In this document: in pieces, positions 52,911 through 63,571 of the stretch
Numbering within the stretch: position 1 is the stretch's first letter
Layout of the letters: every line of letters starts with the position of its first letter
NCBI GenBank assembly: GCA_052386675.1
Contig: JBQTJX010000068.1
Location: 10,143 to 74,142, forward strand
From: RBG-16-66-20 sp052386675
Lineage (GTDB): Bacteria; Pseudomonadota; Gammaproteobacteria; Burkholderiales; SG8-39
Direction of reading: 5' to 3'
Length of the DNA stretch: 64,000 nucleotides
Translations under genes and position numbers: made by a program
Notes under the pieces: generated by a model
What the model saw: only the letters and a program-made list of their open reading frames with translations
The model's database searches: none
What the model was told of the DNA's origin: nothing

Positions 52911-53896
52911 CTGTATTGTCCGGTGGATTGCGCCCGCAGGCGCGCCAGGCCGAGCAGGCTTTCGGTGAACGGCGCGGCGACGCCCGCCTTGCCGGCGATC
53001 TCCAGCGTGCCGCTGAGCAGGCCGTCGATCTCGAGCGCCTTGCCGGCCTCGAGGTCCTGCAGCATGGAGGTCTTGAACTCGCCCAGGTGGCGCGCCATGT
53101 CCATGCGCGCTTCCGGGTCGATGTCCGCGTCGACGCCGGCCGCGCGCCCGATGGCGAGCACCTCGCGCATGATGGCAACCATGTACGCCTTCACCTGCGG
53201 GTCCGCGATCAGCCGGTTGGCGGTGGCCAGCGTCAGCGCGGAGACAGGGTTGAAGCTGACGTTGCCCAGCAGCTTGACCCAGAAGTCCTTCTCGATGAAC
53301 GGGCTCTGCACCGCCTCGAAGCCGGCTCCGGCCAGCGCTTCGGCCAGCTTCGTGGTGCGCGCGGTGTTCTGTCCGCCGGGTTCGCCCAGGATGAGCCGCT
53401 TGCCCATGTTGTGCTGGATGACGCCGGGTTCCGGCGTGGAGGCGGCCAGGTGGATGACGCAGCCGACGATGCGATCCGTGGGCATGGCGCGCGAGAGCGC
53501 GCCGCCGGGATCCAGGGTTTCCAGGCGAACCTTTCCGTTCCCCGCATTCTCCGAGAACGGCAGGCGGTCGAAGAACCACCACGGCACGCCGTTCATGGCG
53601 GTGACGATGCTGGTGTGCTCTCCCAGCAGCGGCGCGATGTTCGCGGCCACCTGCGGCAGGCTCTGGCCCTTCACCGCGACGATGACGTAGTCCTGCTCGC
53701 CGAGCTTTGCCGGATCCACGTTGGCCCGCATGCGCGCCGTGAAATCGCCCTCGCCGGATCGCACCCGCAGGCCCTTGGCGAGGATTTCCGTAAGGTGTGC
53801 GCCCCGCGCGACGACCGATACTTCGTGGTCGGCCCGCGCCAGGCGGGCGGCGACCAGGCCGCCGACCGCGCCGGCGCCGTAAATGCATATTTTCAT
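52907..53896 (-). CDS. panE: ketopantoate reductase family protein (2-dehydropantoate 2-reductase)
   Basis: This 329-aa NADPH-dependent reductase has the Rossmann motif ICIYGAGAVGGLVAARLA at the N-terminus, VIVAVKGQSLPQVA, and the C-terminal ApbA/PanE domain with FIEKDFWVKLLGNVSFNPVS (catalytic Lys and Asn). It would reduce 2-dehydropantoate to pantoate in CoA synthesis. Several paralogues of this family act on other 2-oxo acids, so the symbol is tentative. It heads the leftward operon with the LprI-like gene, dusA and the class II aldolase, and is divergent from msrA. Confidence 0.82.
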   Translation of the reverse strand: MKICIYGAGAVGGLVAARLARADHEVSVVARGAHLTEILAKGLRVRSGEGDFTARMRANVDPAKLGEQDYVIVAVKGQSLPQVAANIAPLLGEHTSIVTAMNGVPWWFFDRLPFSENAGNGKVRLETLDPGGALSRAMPTDRIVGCVIHLAASTPEPGVIQHNMGKRLILGEPGGQNTARTTKLAEALAGAGFEAVQSPFIEKDFWVKLLGNVSFNPVSALTLATANRLIADPQVKAYMVAIMREVLAIGRAAGVDADIDPEARMDMARHLGEFKTSMLQDLEAGKALEIDGLLSGTLEIAGKAGVAAPFTESLLGLARLRAQSTGQYR

Positions 53897-53928
53897 GGTG
53901 CTATTATAGCGTTAGCCACGGAGGAACC

Positions 53929-54585
53929 ATGTTCGCGTTCATGAAGAAAATGAAGTCGCTCCTGCCTGCGGACAGCACGCTGCCGGGACGCAGCGCGCGC
54001 ATGCCGGTGCCGGAGGCGCATTTCGTCAACGGCCACCGCATCGCGGCGCCGTTCCCGGCCGGCCTGGAGCAGGCGGTGTTCGGGCTGGGCTGCTTCTGGG
54101 GCGCGGAACGCCTGTTCTGGCAGCTGCCGGGTGTCTACAGCACCGCGGTGGGCTACGCCGGGGGCGACACGCCAAACCCGACCTATGACGAAGTCTGCTC
54201 CGGTTTCACGAACCACACCGAGGCGGTGCTGGTGGTGTACGACCCGAAGCTCGTGTCCTACGAAGCGTTGCTCAAGGTGTTCTGGGAAGGGCACGACCCG
54301 ACGCAGGGGATGCGCCAGGGAAACGACCAAGGCACGCAGTATCGCTCTGCGGTCTATTGTCACGGCGAGTCCCAGTTGAAAGCGGCGCTGGCTTCGAAGG
54401 AGGCCTTCGGCCAGGCGTTGAGGAAGGCGGGCCTGGGCGCCATCACCACCGAGATCCGCGCCGCGCCCGAATTTTTCTACGCTGAGGACTATCACCAGCA
54501 GTACCTCGGCAAGAACCCCAACGGCTATTGCGGGCTGGGCGGCACCGGCATTTCCTGCCCCATGGGCCTGTCGGCCGCCGCCTGA
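53929..54585 (+). CDS. msrA: peptide-methionine (S)-S-oxide reductase MsrA
   Basis: This 218-aa enzyme repairs methionine-S-sulfoxide. The catalytic motif is FGLGCFWGAERLFW, with YAGGDTPNPTYDEVCSG, HTEAVLVVYDP and FWEGHDPTQGMRQGNDQGTQ as family landmarks. YHQQYLGKNPNGYCG carries a resolving Cys. A strong GGAGG ribosome-binding site precedes the ATG. Its 3' end overlaps the convergent epimerase gene by 61 bp. No MsrB is adjacent. Confidence 0.95.
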   Translation: MFAFMKKMKSLLPADSTLPGRSARMPVPEAHFVNGHRIAAPFPAGLEQAVFGLGCFWGAERLFWQLPGVYSTAVGYAGGDTPNPTYDEVCSGFTNHTEAVLVVYDPKLVSYEALLKVFWEGHDPTQGMRQGNDQGTQYRSAVYCHGESQLKAALASKEAFGQALRKAGLGAITTEIRAAPEFFYAEDYHQQYLGKNPNGYCGLGGTGISCPMGLSAAA

Positions 54586-55484
54586 GGTTGCACCCCGACC
54601 GGCGCCGGCACGCGCCGGATCAGCGCGGGCAGCACGTTCAGCTTCGGCACGTTGTCGCGCCGCATCAGTTCCCAGGCGCCGTAGGACAGCGGGGAGAAAT
54701 GGGCCAGGTCGCACAGGAGGCCGGCCAGCCGGACCAGCGCGCCGGGGACCGGCACCACCGGCGCCGGCTTCAATCCCATCCCGCAACGCAACGCGGCCAG
54801 GTGCCCGGCCATGGTGCGCCGTGCGCCGCCGCCCAGTTCCACCTCGCGCCAGCCCTCGGCGCCGCTCTTCTCGCAGAGGGTCGCGATCGCCTCGCCCAGG
54901 TCGCGTACCTCCAGCGCCGCGATCCGGCCCGCGGCATCCGCAGGGACGAAATGCAGCGGCCAGCGCGCCACCCGGCGCAGCCAGCGCGCGCCGAAGCCGC
55001 CTTCGCCATCCAGCAGGGAAGGGCGCACGATGCTCCAGTCGGCTCTGCTTGCCATGATGGCGCGCTCGCCGGCCAGCTTGGAACGTAAAAAACCACTCCG
55101 CGCCGGCTCCGTAAGGCCGAGCGCGGAGATGTGGATAAGCCGTATGGATTTGCGGGCGCAGGCCTCGGCCAGCGCTCGCGGGGCGCGGTAGTGGACGCGC
55201 TCGTAGGTCTCGAAGCCGCGCTCGCGCAGGATGCCCACCGCATTCACCACGCAGTCGACATCGCGCAGCAGCCCGTTCCAGGCGGAGGGGGCGGTGAGCC
55301 AGTCCAGGTGCGCCTCGCGGCGCTCGGCAAGAAGCAACTCGACGGGCAGCTTGCGTCCGCAGCGGCGAGGATCGCGGGAGGCGATCACGAGGTCGTGGCC
55401 GCGCGCCTGCAGGGCGAGTGCCGTATGCCGGCCGATGAAGCCGGCGCCGCCAAGGATGAGGACTTTCATGCGGGGAGTTGTCAT
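54525..55484 (-). CDS. NAD(P)-binding epimerase/NDUFA9-like protein
   Basis: This 319-aa atypical SDR-type protein has the GxxGxxG motif VLILGGAGFIGRHTAL. VVNAVGILRERG, RLIHISALGL and WSIVRPSLLDGEGG are typical of complex-I NDUFA9-like bacterial proteins. The Tyr-Lys catalytic pair of true epimerases is not evident, so it may bind NAD(P) without classic epimerase chemistry. An alternative start lies at 55469 (MKVLILGG). It is divergent from the GbsR/MarR regulator, which may control it. Confidence 0.85.
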   Translation of the reverse strand: MTTPRMKVLILGGAGFIGRHTALALQARGHDLVIASRDPRRCGRKLPVELLLAERREAHLDWLTAPSAWNGLLRDVDCVVNAVGILRERGFETYERVHYRAPRALAEACARKSIRLIHISALGLTEPARSGFLRSKLAGERAIMASRADWSIVRPSLLDGEGGFGARWLRRVARWPLHFVPADAAGRIAALEVRDLGEAIATLCEKSGAEGWREVELGGGARRTMAGHLAALRCGMGLKPAPVVPVPGALVRLAGLLCDLAHFSPLSYGAWELMRRDNVPKLNVLPALIRRVPAPVGVQPQAAADRPMGQEMPVPPSPQ

Positions 55485-55493
55485 CCCAGTCCT

Positions 55494-55518
55494 TTCTGTT
55501 ATTTCTGCCTTGACAGAA
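55494..55518. promoter_or_regulatory. dyad over the GbsR-regulator promoter
   Basis: TTCTGT-N13-ACAGAA is a perfect inverted repeat in the 43-bp divergent gap. Its right arm overlaps a TTGACA -35 (55510-55515), which is followed after 17 bp by TATCCT (55533-55538). The layout suggests autoregulation by the GbsR/MarR protein and possible control of the epimerase gene. Confidence 0.5.
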
Positions 55519-55527
55519 CTTTAAGAC

Positions 55528-56091
55528 ATGACTATCCTGATTGTCAAGCGCAAGCCGCACCCCATGGCCCCAGACACCGGCATTACCGAACGCTTCGTCC
55601 TGCACTGGGGCGAGATGGCCGTGCGCTGGGGGGTGAACCGCACCGTGGCCCAGATCCACGCCCTGCTGTTCCTGGCCGGCCGGCCGCTGAATGCCGAGGA
55701 CATCGCCGCGCAGCTGCAGGTAGCCCGGTCCAATGTCAGCACCTCCTTGCGCGAGTTGCAGAACTGGGACCTGGTGAAGGTGGTGCACCAGATCGGCGAC
55801 CGGCGCGACCATTTCGAGACCCTGCAGGACCCCTGGGAGCTGCTGCGGGTGATCGTGCGGGAGAGGAAGGAGCGCGAGTTCGATCCCACCGTGGCCTTCC
55901 TGCGCGACTGCACGGACAGCCCGGCGCTGGCGCGCGAGGATCCGGCGACGCAAAAGCGCCTGCGCGAGACCCTGGCGCTGATGGAATCGCTCTCCAGCTG
56001 GGCCGACCAGATGCTCGGCATGGACAACGGCATGCTCAAGCGCCTGGCCAGGCTGGGGGCGAAGGTGCAGGCCCTTCTGAAGGCGGCGTGA
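55528..56091 (+). CDS. GbsR/MarR family transcriptional regulator
   Basis: This is a 187-aa winged-helix regulator. ERFVLHWGEMAVRWGVNRTV opens the domain, HALLFLAGRPLNAEDIAAQL and ARSNVSTSLRELQNWDLV form the HTH and recognition helix, and a helical C-terminus mediates dimers. If the TTGACA/TATCCT promoter described at 55510-55538 is real, the ATG at 55528 lies inside it and translation must start at the ATG at 55564 (175 aa), which also matches the family N-terminus better. Target genes are unknown; the divergent epimerase gene is a candidate. Confidence 0.87.
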   Translation: MTILIVKRKPHPMAPDTGITERFVLHWGEMAVRWGVNRTVAQIHALLFLAGRPLNAEDIAAQLQVARSNVSTSLRELQNWDLVKVVHQIGDRRDHFETLQDPWELLRVIVRERKEREFDPTVAFLRDCTDSPALAREDPATQKRLRETLALMESLSSWADQMLGMDNGMLKRLARLGAKVQALLKAA

Positions 56092-56111
56092 AGCCGCCTC
56101 TGGCGCCTCCG

Positions 56112-56133
56112 CGTGTAACCGATCGGTTACACG
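56112..56133. repeat. CGATCG-centred perfect palindrome (copy 4 of 4)
   Basis: A 22-bp perfect palindrome with core GTAACCGATCGGTTAC lies between the convergent 3' ends of the GbsR-type regulator and acnA. It is the longest of the four copies. As RNA it could fold, but there is no loop or T-tract, so a protein-binding site is more likely than a terminator. Confidence 0.85.
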
Positions 56134-56152
56134 GGGCCCGGCCTGGCGCCCG

Positions 56153-58843
<2,691 letters not shown>

Positions 58844-58845
58844 GG

Positions 58846-59388
58846 TCAGCTTCCTCGTTTGGGCGGGTTTTGCTTGTATGCCTGCATGTATACCGGAAAA
58901 CTCTCGTTGCGGTAGGCGCCGCTGGAGACGTAGTCCGCCAGCAGCATGAAATCGGCGGGGTCGAAAATGCCCCCGGGATGGAGCACCAGCCGCGTGCCGT
59001 CCGGGGCCAGGAACAGGAAGCTCGGCGTGGCGCGGATGCCCAGCGCCCGGGCGAAATCCTTCTCCGGCAGCGTGCGGCCGTCGAATCCGGTGATCGGCTG
59101 GTCGCCGCGGGTGTCGATGGCCACCGACACAAAGTGCTTCTGGAAATGGCGCTGCACTTCGGGGCGATGCAGCACTTCGTCCTTCATCCGCTTGCAGAAG
59201 GGACAGGCGTCGAAGTGGAACATCAGCATCAGGCCCTTGCGTCCGGCTGTCTTCGCGTCCGCGGCCTCGGCGCGCAGGTCGCCCAGGGACGGGACGAAGA
59301 ACTTCTCCCAGCCGTCGGCGGCGGCAGCCGGAAGGGCGGCGAAGGCGATGAGGAGGGCGGCGGCGAGCCGGGCGAGGGAGGCGGTCAT
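58846..59388 (-). CDS. periplasmic thioredoxin-fold protein (paralogue 2)
   Basis: This 180-aa exported protein has a signal peptide (LARLAAALLIAFAALPAAAA) and a thioredoxin fold with redox motif FDACPFCKRMKDEVL (CPFC). The cis-Pro loop is IRATPSFLFL. It shares the opening GWEKFF-x(3)-LGDLR with the gene just upstream, so the two are tandem paralogues. It fits the SoxW/DsbD-gamma-like family of envelope reductants. It lies 1 bp after its paralogue and 2 bp before acnA, so it is part of the propionate operon. A role in protecting Fe-S or thiol proteins is inference. Confidence 0.85.
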   Translation of the reverse strand: MTASLARLAAALLIAFAALPAAAADGWEKFFVPSLGDLRAEAADAKTAGRKGLMLMFHFDACPFCKRMKDEVLHRPEVQRHFQKHFVSVAIDTRGDQPITGFDGRTLPEKDFARALGIRATPSFLFLAPDGTRLVLHPGGIFDPADFMLLADYVSSGAYRNESFPVYMQAYKQNPPKRGS

Positions 59389-59389
59389 C

Positions 59390-59962
59390 TCAGGGCTTGA
59401 GCACGTTGAGCTTGAGCGGCGCGGCGTCCAGGCCGCGCGCGACGCGGAACTGCTCGAAGGCCTGCTTCGCGTGCTCGCCCGAAGCGACCCAGTCGCCAAG
59501 GGCGAGGAAGGTCTTCCAGTCTGGCACCTCGCCGGGCACGCGCGCCAGCAGGCGTCCCTGCAGGTCGTAGAAATCCATCGCGGGCGCGCCGCGCACCAGC
59601 GCTTCGCGGGCGTAGCGGCCCTCGGTGGTCTTGCGGCCGGCGAAATCCGTCATCGCAGTGCTGCCGCGGACGTCGATCGAGTAGGCGGCGAAGCGCGCGC
59701 CGTACCATTTCTGCACGTCCGCGCGCGACAGGATGTTGGCCTTCATCCGCTCGCAATAGGGGCAGGGGTCCTGCTGGTAGACGAAGACGATGCCCTGCTT
59801 GCCGGCGCCGCGCGCGTCGGCCAGTTCCTCGCGGAAATCGCCCAGTCCCCTGGTGAAGAATTTCTCCCAGCCCTCGCTGGCGTGCGCCGGGAAAGCGGCC
59901 AGGGACAGGACGAGGGCGGCCAGCCGCAGGATCACGCCGCGCAGCCCCCATCGTTCGCCCAT
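59390..59962 (-). CDS. periplasmic thioredoxin-fold protein (paralogue 1)
   Basis: This 190-aa exported protein has a signal peptide ending PAHAS and redox motif QQDPCPYCERMKANIL (CPYC). The cis-Pro loop is altered (VRGAPAMDFYDL). The ATG at 59962 overlaps the end of the 67-aa gene by 31 bp; an in-frame upstream start exists at 59980. GWEKFFTRGLGDFREEL repeats the start of the neighbouring paralogue, so a local duplication is likely. The C-terminus (QFRVARGLDAAPLKLNVLKP) is longer than in the paralogue. Confidence 0.83.
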   Translation of the reverse strand: MGERWGLRGVILRLAALVLSLAAFPAHASEGWEKFFTRGLGDFREELADARGAGKQGIVFVYQQDPCPYCERMKANILSRADVQKWYGARFAAYSIDVRGSTAMTDFAGRKTTEGRYAREALVRGAPAMDFYDLQGRLLARVPGEVPDWKTFLALGDWVASGEHAKQAFEQFRVARGLDAAPLKLNVLKP

Positions 59963-60135
59963 ACCGCCTCGGGCGTGCAAGGCCCCTGCGCCTCGAGCTT
60001 GCGCAGCCGCGCCAGCAGCGCGGCGCGTTCCTCCAGCAGGGCGGGCAGCTGCAGGTCGCAGCGCGCGATCGGCCCCGGGTAGTGCCGGATCTCGGCGTTC
60101 AGTTCGGCCAGGCGCTGGTTCAATTCCGCGTTCAT
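59932..60135 (-). CDS. small coiled-coil protein in prp operon
   Basis: This 67-aa charged helical protein (MNAELNQRLAELNAEIRHY, ALLEERAALLARLRKLEAQ) ends with two Cys (GPCTPEAVW, DGGCAA). The ATG overlaps the prpD stop by 4 bp, which strongly supports translation. No family is recognised. The Cys residues next to two thioredoxin-fold genes hint at redox or metal chemistry, but nothing more can be said. Confidence 0.68.
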   Translation of the reverse strand: MNAELNQRLAELNAEIRHYPGPIARCDLQLPALLEERAALLARLRKLEAQGPCTPEAVWANDGGCAA

Positions 60136-61583
60136 ATCACCATCAGGTCCACGAACTCGTTCACCGGCGTCTTCTCCAGCCGCGCCGGGTCCAGGCACAG
60201 GTCCAGGATCGCTTTCTGCTGCTTGGCCGGGAAGCGCCGCGCCAGGTTCACCTTGAACTTCTCCACCAGCACCGGCATGCCTTCCTTGCGCCGGCGCTTG
60301 TGGCCGATCGGGTACTCGCACACGATCTCGGGCATTCTCGTGCCGTCCTTGAATTCCACCGTCAAGGCATTGGCGATGGAGCGCTTGGCCGGGTCGTGGT
60401 AGTCCTTCGTGAAGCGCTTGTCCTCGCGGCACACGATCTTGTCGCGTAGTGCATCAATGCGCTTGTCCTTCGCCACCGCGTCCTCGTAGTCGCCGGCGGT
60501 GAGGCGGCCGAACAGGATCGGCACCGCCACCATGTACTGGATGCAGTGGTCGCGGTCGGCGGGGTTGTTCAGCGGTCCCTTCTTGTCGATGATGCGGATC
60601 GCGGCCTCGTGGGTACGGATGGTGATGCGCTTGATGTCCTCGGGCGTTCTATTCAGCTTCTTCAGTTCCGCGTGGATCTGCATCGCGCATTCCACCGCGG
60701 TCTGCGAATGGACCTCGGCCGGAAAGGAAATCTTGAACAGGATCTGCTCCATGACGTAGGAGCCGAAGGGGCGCTGGAACTTGAAAGGCTTGCCGCGGAA
60801 CAATACGTCGTAGAAACCCCAGGTCTTCGCGGTCAGCACCGAGGGGTAGCCCATTTCGCCGGTCTTCGCGATCAGCGCCAGGCGCACCGCGCGCGAAGTG
60901 GCGTCGCCCGCCGCCCAGCTTTTCCTCGACCCGGTGTTGGGCGCGTGGCGGTAGGTGCGCAGGCTCTGGCCATCCACCCAGGCCAGGGACACCGCGTTGA
61001 CCACTTCGTCATACGTGCAGCCGATCATGTGCGCCACCACCGCGGTGGAGGCGACCTTCACCAGCACCACGTGGTCCAGGCCGACCTTGTTGAAGCTGTT
61101 CTCCAGCGCGAGCACGCCCTGGATCTCGTGCGCCTTGATCATGGCGGCGAGCACGTCGCGCATGGTCAGCGGCTTCTTGCCTTCCGCGATCGCGGTGCGC
61201 GAGAGCCAGTCCGCCGCGGCGAGGATGCCGCCAAGGTTGTCCGAGGGATGGCCCCATTCGGCGGCCAGCCAGGTGTCGTTGAAGTCGAGCCACCGGATCA
61301 TGGCGCCGATGTCGAAGGCGGCCTTGACCGGGTCGAGCTGGAACTGCGTGCCCGGCACCCTGGCGCCGTTGGGCACCACGGTGCCCCTGACGATCGGTCC
61401 CAGCAGCTTGTTGCAGGCGGGATATTCCTGGGCCTCGAAGCCGCAGCCCAGGGTGTCGATCAGGCAGTAGCGCGCGGTATCGAAGGCTTCCGCGCTCTTG
61501 ATGATGTAGGCGGTGGCGTAGTCCGCGATCTTCTTCAGGACTTCGTCGGGCCTGGGGCGGACATTAGATACGTGGCTGGACAT
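60132..61583 (-). CDS. prpD: 2-methylcitrate dehydratase PrpD
   Basis: This 483-aa MmgE/PrpD-family enzyme dehydrates 2-methylcitrate to 2-methylaconitate in propionate catabolism. It is the same length as E. coli PrpD and matches it closely from memory: YCLIDTLGCGFEAQEYPAC, FDIGAMIRWLDFNDTWLAAE, WGHPSDNLGGIL, GLDHVVLVKVASTAVVA, YRHAPNTGSRKSWAAGDATS and GPLNNPADRDHCIQYMVA. It lies in one leftward operon with prpB and prpC. Cytosolic and cofactor-free. Confidence 0.95.
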   Translation of the reverse strand: MSSHVSNVRPRPDEVLKKIADYATAYIIKSAEAFDTARYCLIDTLGCGFEAQEYPACNKLLGPIVRGTVVPNGARVPGTQFQLDPVKAAFDIGAMIRWLDFNDTWLAAEWGHPSDNLGGILAAADWLSRTAIAEGKKPLTMRDVLAAMIKAHEIQGVLALENSFNKVGLDHVVLVKVASTAVVAHMIGCTYDEVVNAVSLAWVDGQSLRTYRHAPNTGSRKSWAAGDATSRAVRLALIAKTGEMGYPSVLTAKTWGFYDVLFRGKPFKFQRPFGSYVMEQILFKISFPAEVHSQTAVECAMQIHAELKKLNRTPEDIKRITIRTHEAAIRIIDKKGPLNNPADRDHCIQYMVAVPILFGRLTAGDYEDAVAKDKRIDALRDKIVCREDKRFTKDYHDPAKRSIANALTVEFKDGTRMPEIVCEYPIGHKRRRKEGMPVLVEKFKVNLARRFPAKQQKAILDLCLDPARLEKTPVNEFVDLMVI

Positions 61584-61602
61584 GTTCCTTGCTTCGTGGA
61601 GG

Positions 61603-62205
61603 CTAGAAATAGTTGGGCAGCAGGCCGACTTCGTGCAGGCGTTCGATCATTTCCCAGGCGGCGAAGATCCACAGGAACCACATGGCGTCGAGGATGCCCT
61701 TGCGCATCTGCGCGGGCGACACCGTGACCTGGGCGGGTTCGAAGTACAGGGAGGGCTTGGGCAGCCAGCGCGGCGTGCGAGCGCAATAGGCGCGGTACTC
61801 GTCGCCAAAGATCTCCGAGAGCCGGGCTTCCTCGCGCAGCACCACAGCCGGGTACAGGACGAGGAATGCCGCGCCCAGGCCGATCGCGAGCAGCGGAATC
61901 TCCACCGCGAGGCCGAATCCGACCACGCCAAGGAAGTTTCCGACGTAGAGCGGGTTGCGGACCATGGCGTACGGCCCCTGCGTCGCCAGGCGGCCATCCT
62001 TGCCGCCGGCGATGAACAGCAGGCACCAGATGCGCCAGAGCGTGGCGCAGGCGAGCAGCATGAAGCCGAGCAGTTCGGACACTTCGCCGTACCAGCCGCC
62101 CATCTGGGCGGGCGGTGCGGCCAGCAGGACATAGGCGATCGCCGCGACCATGATCGCCCGCGACCAGGCGATGCGATGCTCGGCGAAATGCCCGCTGAAG
62201 GTCAT
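61603..62205 (-). CDS. isoprenylcysteine carboxyl methyltransferase (ICMT) family membrane protein
   Basis: This 200-aa protein has about five hydrophobic helices and the ICMT/PEMT core LATQGPYAMVRNPLYVGNFL followed by EEARLSEIFGDEYRAYCART (the substrate/SAM-binding E-x(n)-Y region). Such bacterial proteins are SAM-dependent methyltransferases or related membrane enzymes of unknown substrate. It overlaps the DUF3460 gene by 4 bp and precedes prpD by 19 bp. Its presence inside the propionate operon is unexplained. Confidence 0.83.
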   Translation of the reverse strand: MTFSGHFAEHRIAWSRAIMVAAIAYVLLAAPPAQMGGWYGEVSELLGFMLLACATLWRIWCLLFIAGGKDGRLATQGPYAMVRNPLYVGNFLGVVGFGLAVEIPLLAIGLGAAFLVLYPAVVLREEARLSEIFGDEYRAYCARTPRWLPKPSLYFEPAQVTVSPAQMRKGILDAMWFLWIFAAWEMIERLHEVGLLPNYF

Positions 62206-62411
62206 TCGTCGCGCTCGGACAGGGGCTTGAAGGTGTACTCGGCGCCGCCGGACTTCGGCGCGTGGCGGGGCGGGGCGGGCGGGGTGCGCTCGGCGCCCGA
62301 CCTGTCCCACCAGATGCCGCGGCCCTTCTTCTGCGAATCCACCTCTTCGGGGTGGTTCGACAGGTACTGGCGCATGAATTTCGTCAGGTCGGATTCGTAC
62401 GGTTCGGCCAT
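62202..62411 (-). CDS. DUF3460 family protein
   Basis: This 69-aa protein starts MAEPYESDLTKFMRQYLSN and continues HPEEVDSQKKGRGIWWDR, matching the short DUF3460 family known from betaproteobacteria. It is soluble and charged, with a Pro-rich end. It lies 2 bp after prpC and overlaps the ICMT-like gene by 4 bp. Function unknown; the context suggests a link with the methylcitrate cycle. Confidence 0.85.
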   Translation of the reverse strand: MAEPYESDLTKFMRQYLSNHPEEVDSQKKGRGIWWDRSGAERTPPAPPRHAPKSGGAEYTFKPLSERDE

Positions 62412-62413
62412 GG

Positions 62414-63571
62414 CTAACCCCGGTCCTTGAGCGCAACCCACCTCCGGTTCTCCGGCCCGGTGTAATTGGCCCCGGGGCGGATGATCTTGCCGTCGATGCG
62501 CTGCTCGAGGACATGCGCCGACCAGCCGCTGGTGCGCGAGAGCACGAACAGGGGCGTGAAGTGCAGGGTCGGCACGCCCATCTTGCTGTAGGACACCGCG
62601 CTGAACCAGTCGAGGTTCGCGAACATCTTCTTCTCCGCCCACATCACCGATTCGATGCGCTCCGCGATGTCGTACTGGTTGAGGTCGCCGGCTTCCTTCG
62701 ACAGCTGCTCCGCGACCGCCTTGATGACCTTGTTGCGCGGGTCGCCTATGGTGTACACCGGATGGCCGAAGCCGATTACGACTTCCTTCGCCGCCATGCG
62801 CCGGCGGATGTCGGCCTCGGCCTCGTCCGCGGTCCGGTAGCGCTTCTGGATCTCGTCCGAGACCTCGTTGGCGCCGCCGTGCTTGGGGCCGCGCAGCGCG
62901 CCGATGCCGCCGGTGATGGCGGAATAGATGTCCGAGCCGGTGCCGGTGATGACGCGGCAGGTGAAGGTGCTGGCATTGTATTCGTGCTCGGCGTAAAGGA
63001 TGAGCGAGGTGTGCATCGCGCGTACCCAGCCGGCCGGCGGCGGCTTGCCATGCAGCAGGTGCAGGTAGTGGCCGCCGACGGAGTCATCGTCGGTCACGGT
63101 CTCGATGCGCTTGCCGTTGAAGGCGAAGTGGTGCCAGTAGAGCAGCATGGAGCCAAAGCAGGCCATCAGCCGGTCGGCGATGTTGCGCGCGCCTTCGACC
63201 GGATGGGACTCCGCCTCGGCCTCCAGGGTGCCCAGCACCGAGCAGCCGGTGCGCAGGACGTCCATCGGGTGCGCGGCCTTCGGCAACTGCTCCAGCACGG
63301 CCTTCAACGGCCCCGGCAGGCCCCTGAGGGCGCGCAGCTTCTTCTTGTAGGCCGCGAGTTCCGCCGCGTTGGGCAGCTTCTCGTGCACCAGCAGGTAGGC
63401 CACTTCCTCGAACTCGGCCTCGCTGGCGAAATCGAGGATGTCGTAGCCGCGGTAGTGCAGGTCGTTGCCGGTACGGCCCACGGTGCACAGCGCGGTATTC
63501 CCAGCCGGCACGCCGGACAGGGCGACGGATTTCTTCGGCTTAGGCGCCGCCGGACTTTGCGAAGAGCTCAT
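62414..63571 (-). CDS. prpC: 2-methylcitrate synthase PrpC
   Basis: This 385-aa citrate-synthase-fold enzyme condenses propionyl-CoA with oxaloacetate. Active-site residues fall in SLILYAEHEYNASTFTCR (His), GGIGALRGPKHGGANE (His) and VIGFGHPVYTIGDPR (His/Asp region). The N-terminal VPAGNTALCTVGRTGNDLHY is PrpC-specific rather than GltA-like. The ATG at 63571 overlaps the end of prpB by 32 bp; the frame upstream is only the antisense-free tail of prpB. Second gene of the operon in the window. Confidence 0.95.
   Translation of the reverse strand: MSSSQSPAAPKPKKSVALSGVPAGNTALCTVGRTGNDLHYRGYDILDFASEAEFEEVAYLLVHEKLPNAAELAAYKKKLRALRGLPGPLKAVLEQLPKAAHPMDVLRTGCSVLGTLEAEAESHPVEGARNIADRLMACFGSMLLYWHHFAFNGKRIETVTDDDSVGGHYLHLLHGKPPPAGWVRAMHTSLILYAEHEYNASTFTCRVITGTGSDIYSAITGGIGALRGPKHGGANEVSDEIQKRYRTADEAEADIRRRMAAKEVVIGFGHPVYTIGDPRNKVIKAVAEQLSKEAGDLNQYDIAERIESVMWAEKKMFANLDWFSAVSYSKMGVPTLHFTPLFVLSRTSGWSAHVLEQRIDGKIIRPGANYTGPENRRWVALKDRG

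Noticed and set aside
56112..56133. The palindrome at 56112 as a rho-independent terminator
   Set aside because: There is no loop or T-tract, and one of the other copies lies inside a coding sequence, so termination does not explain the motif.
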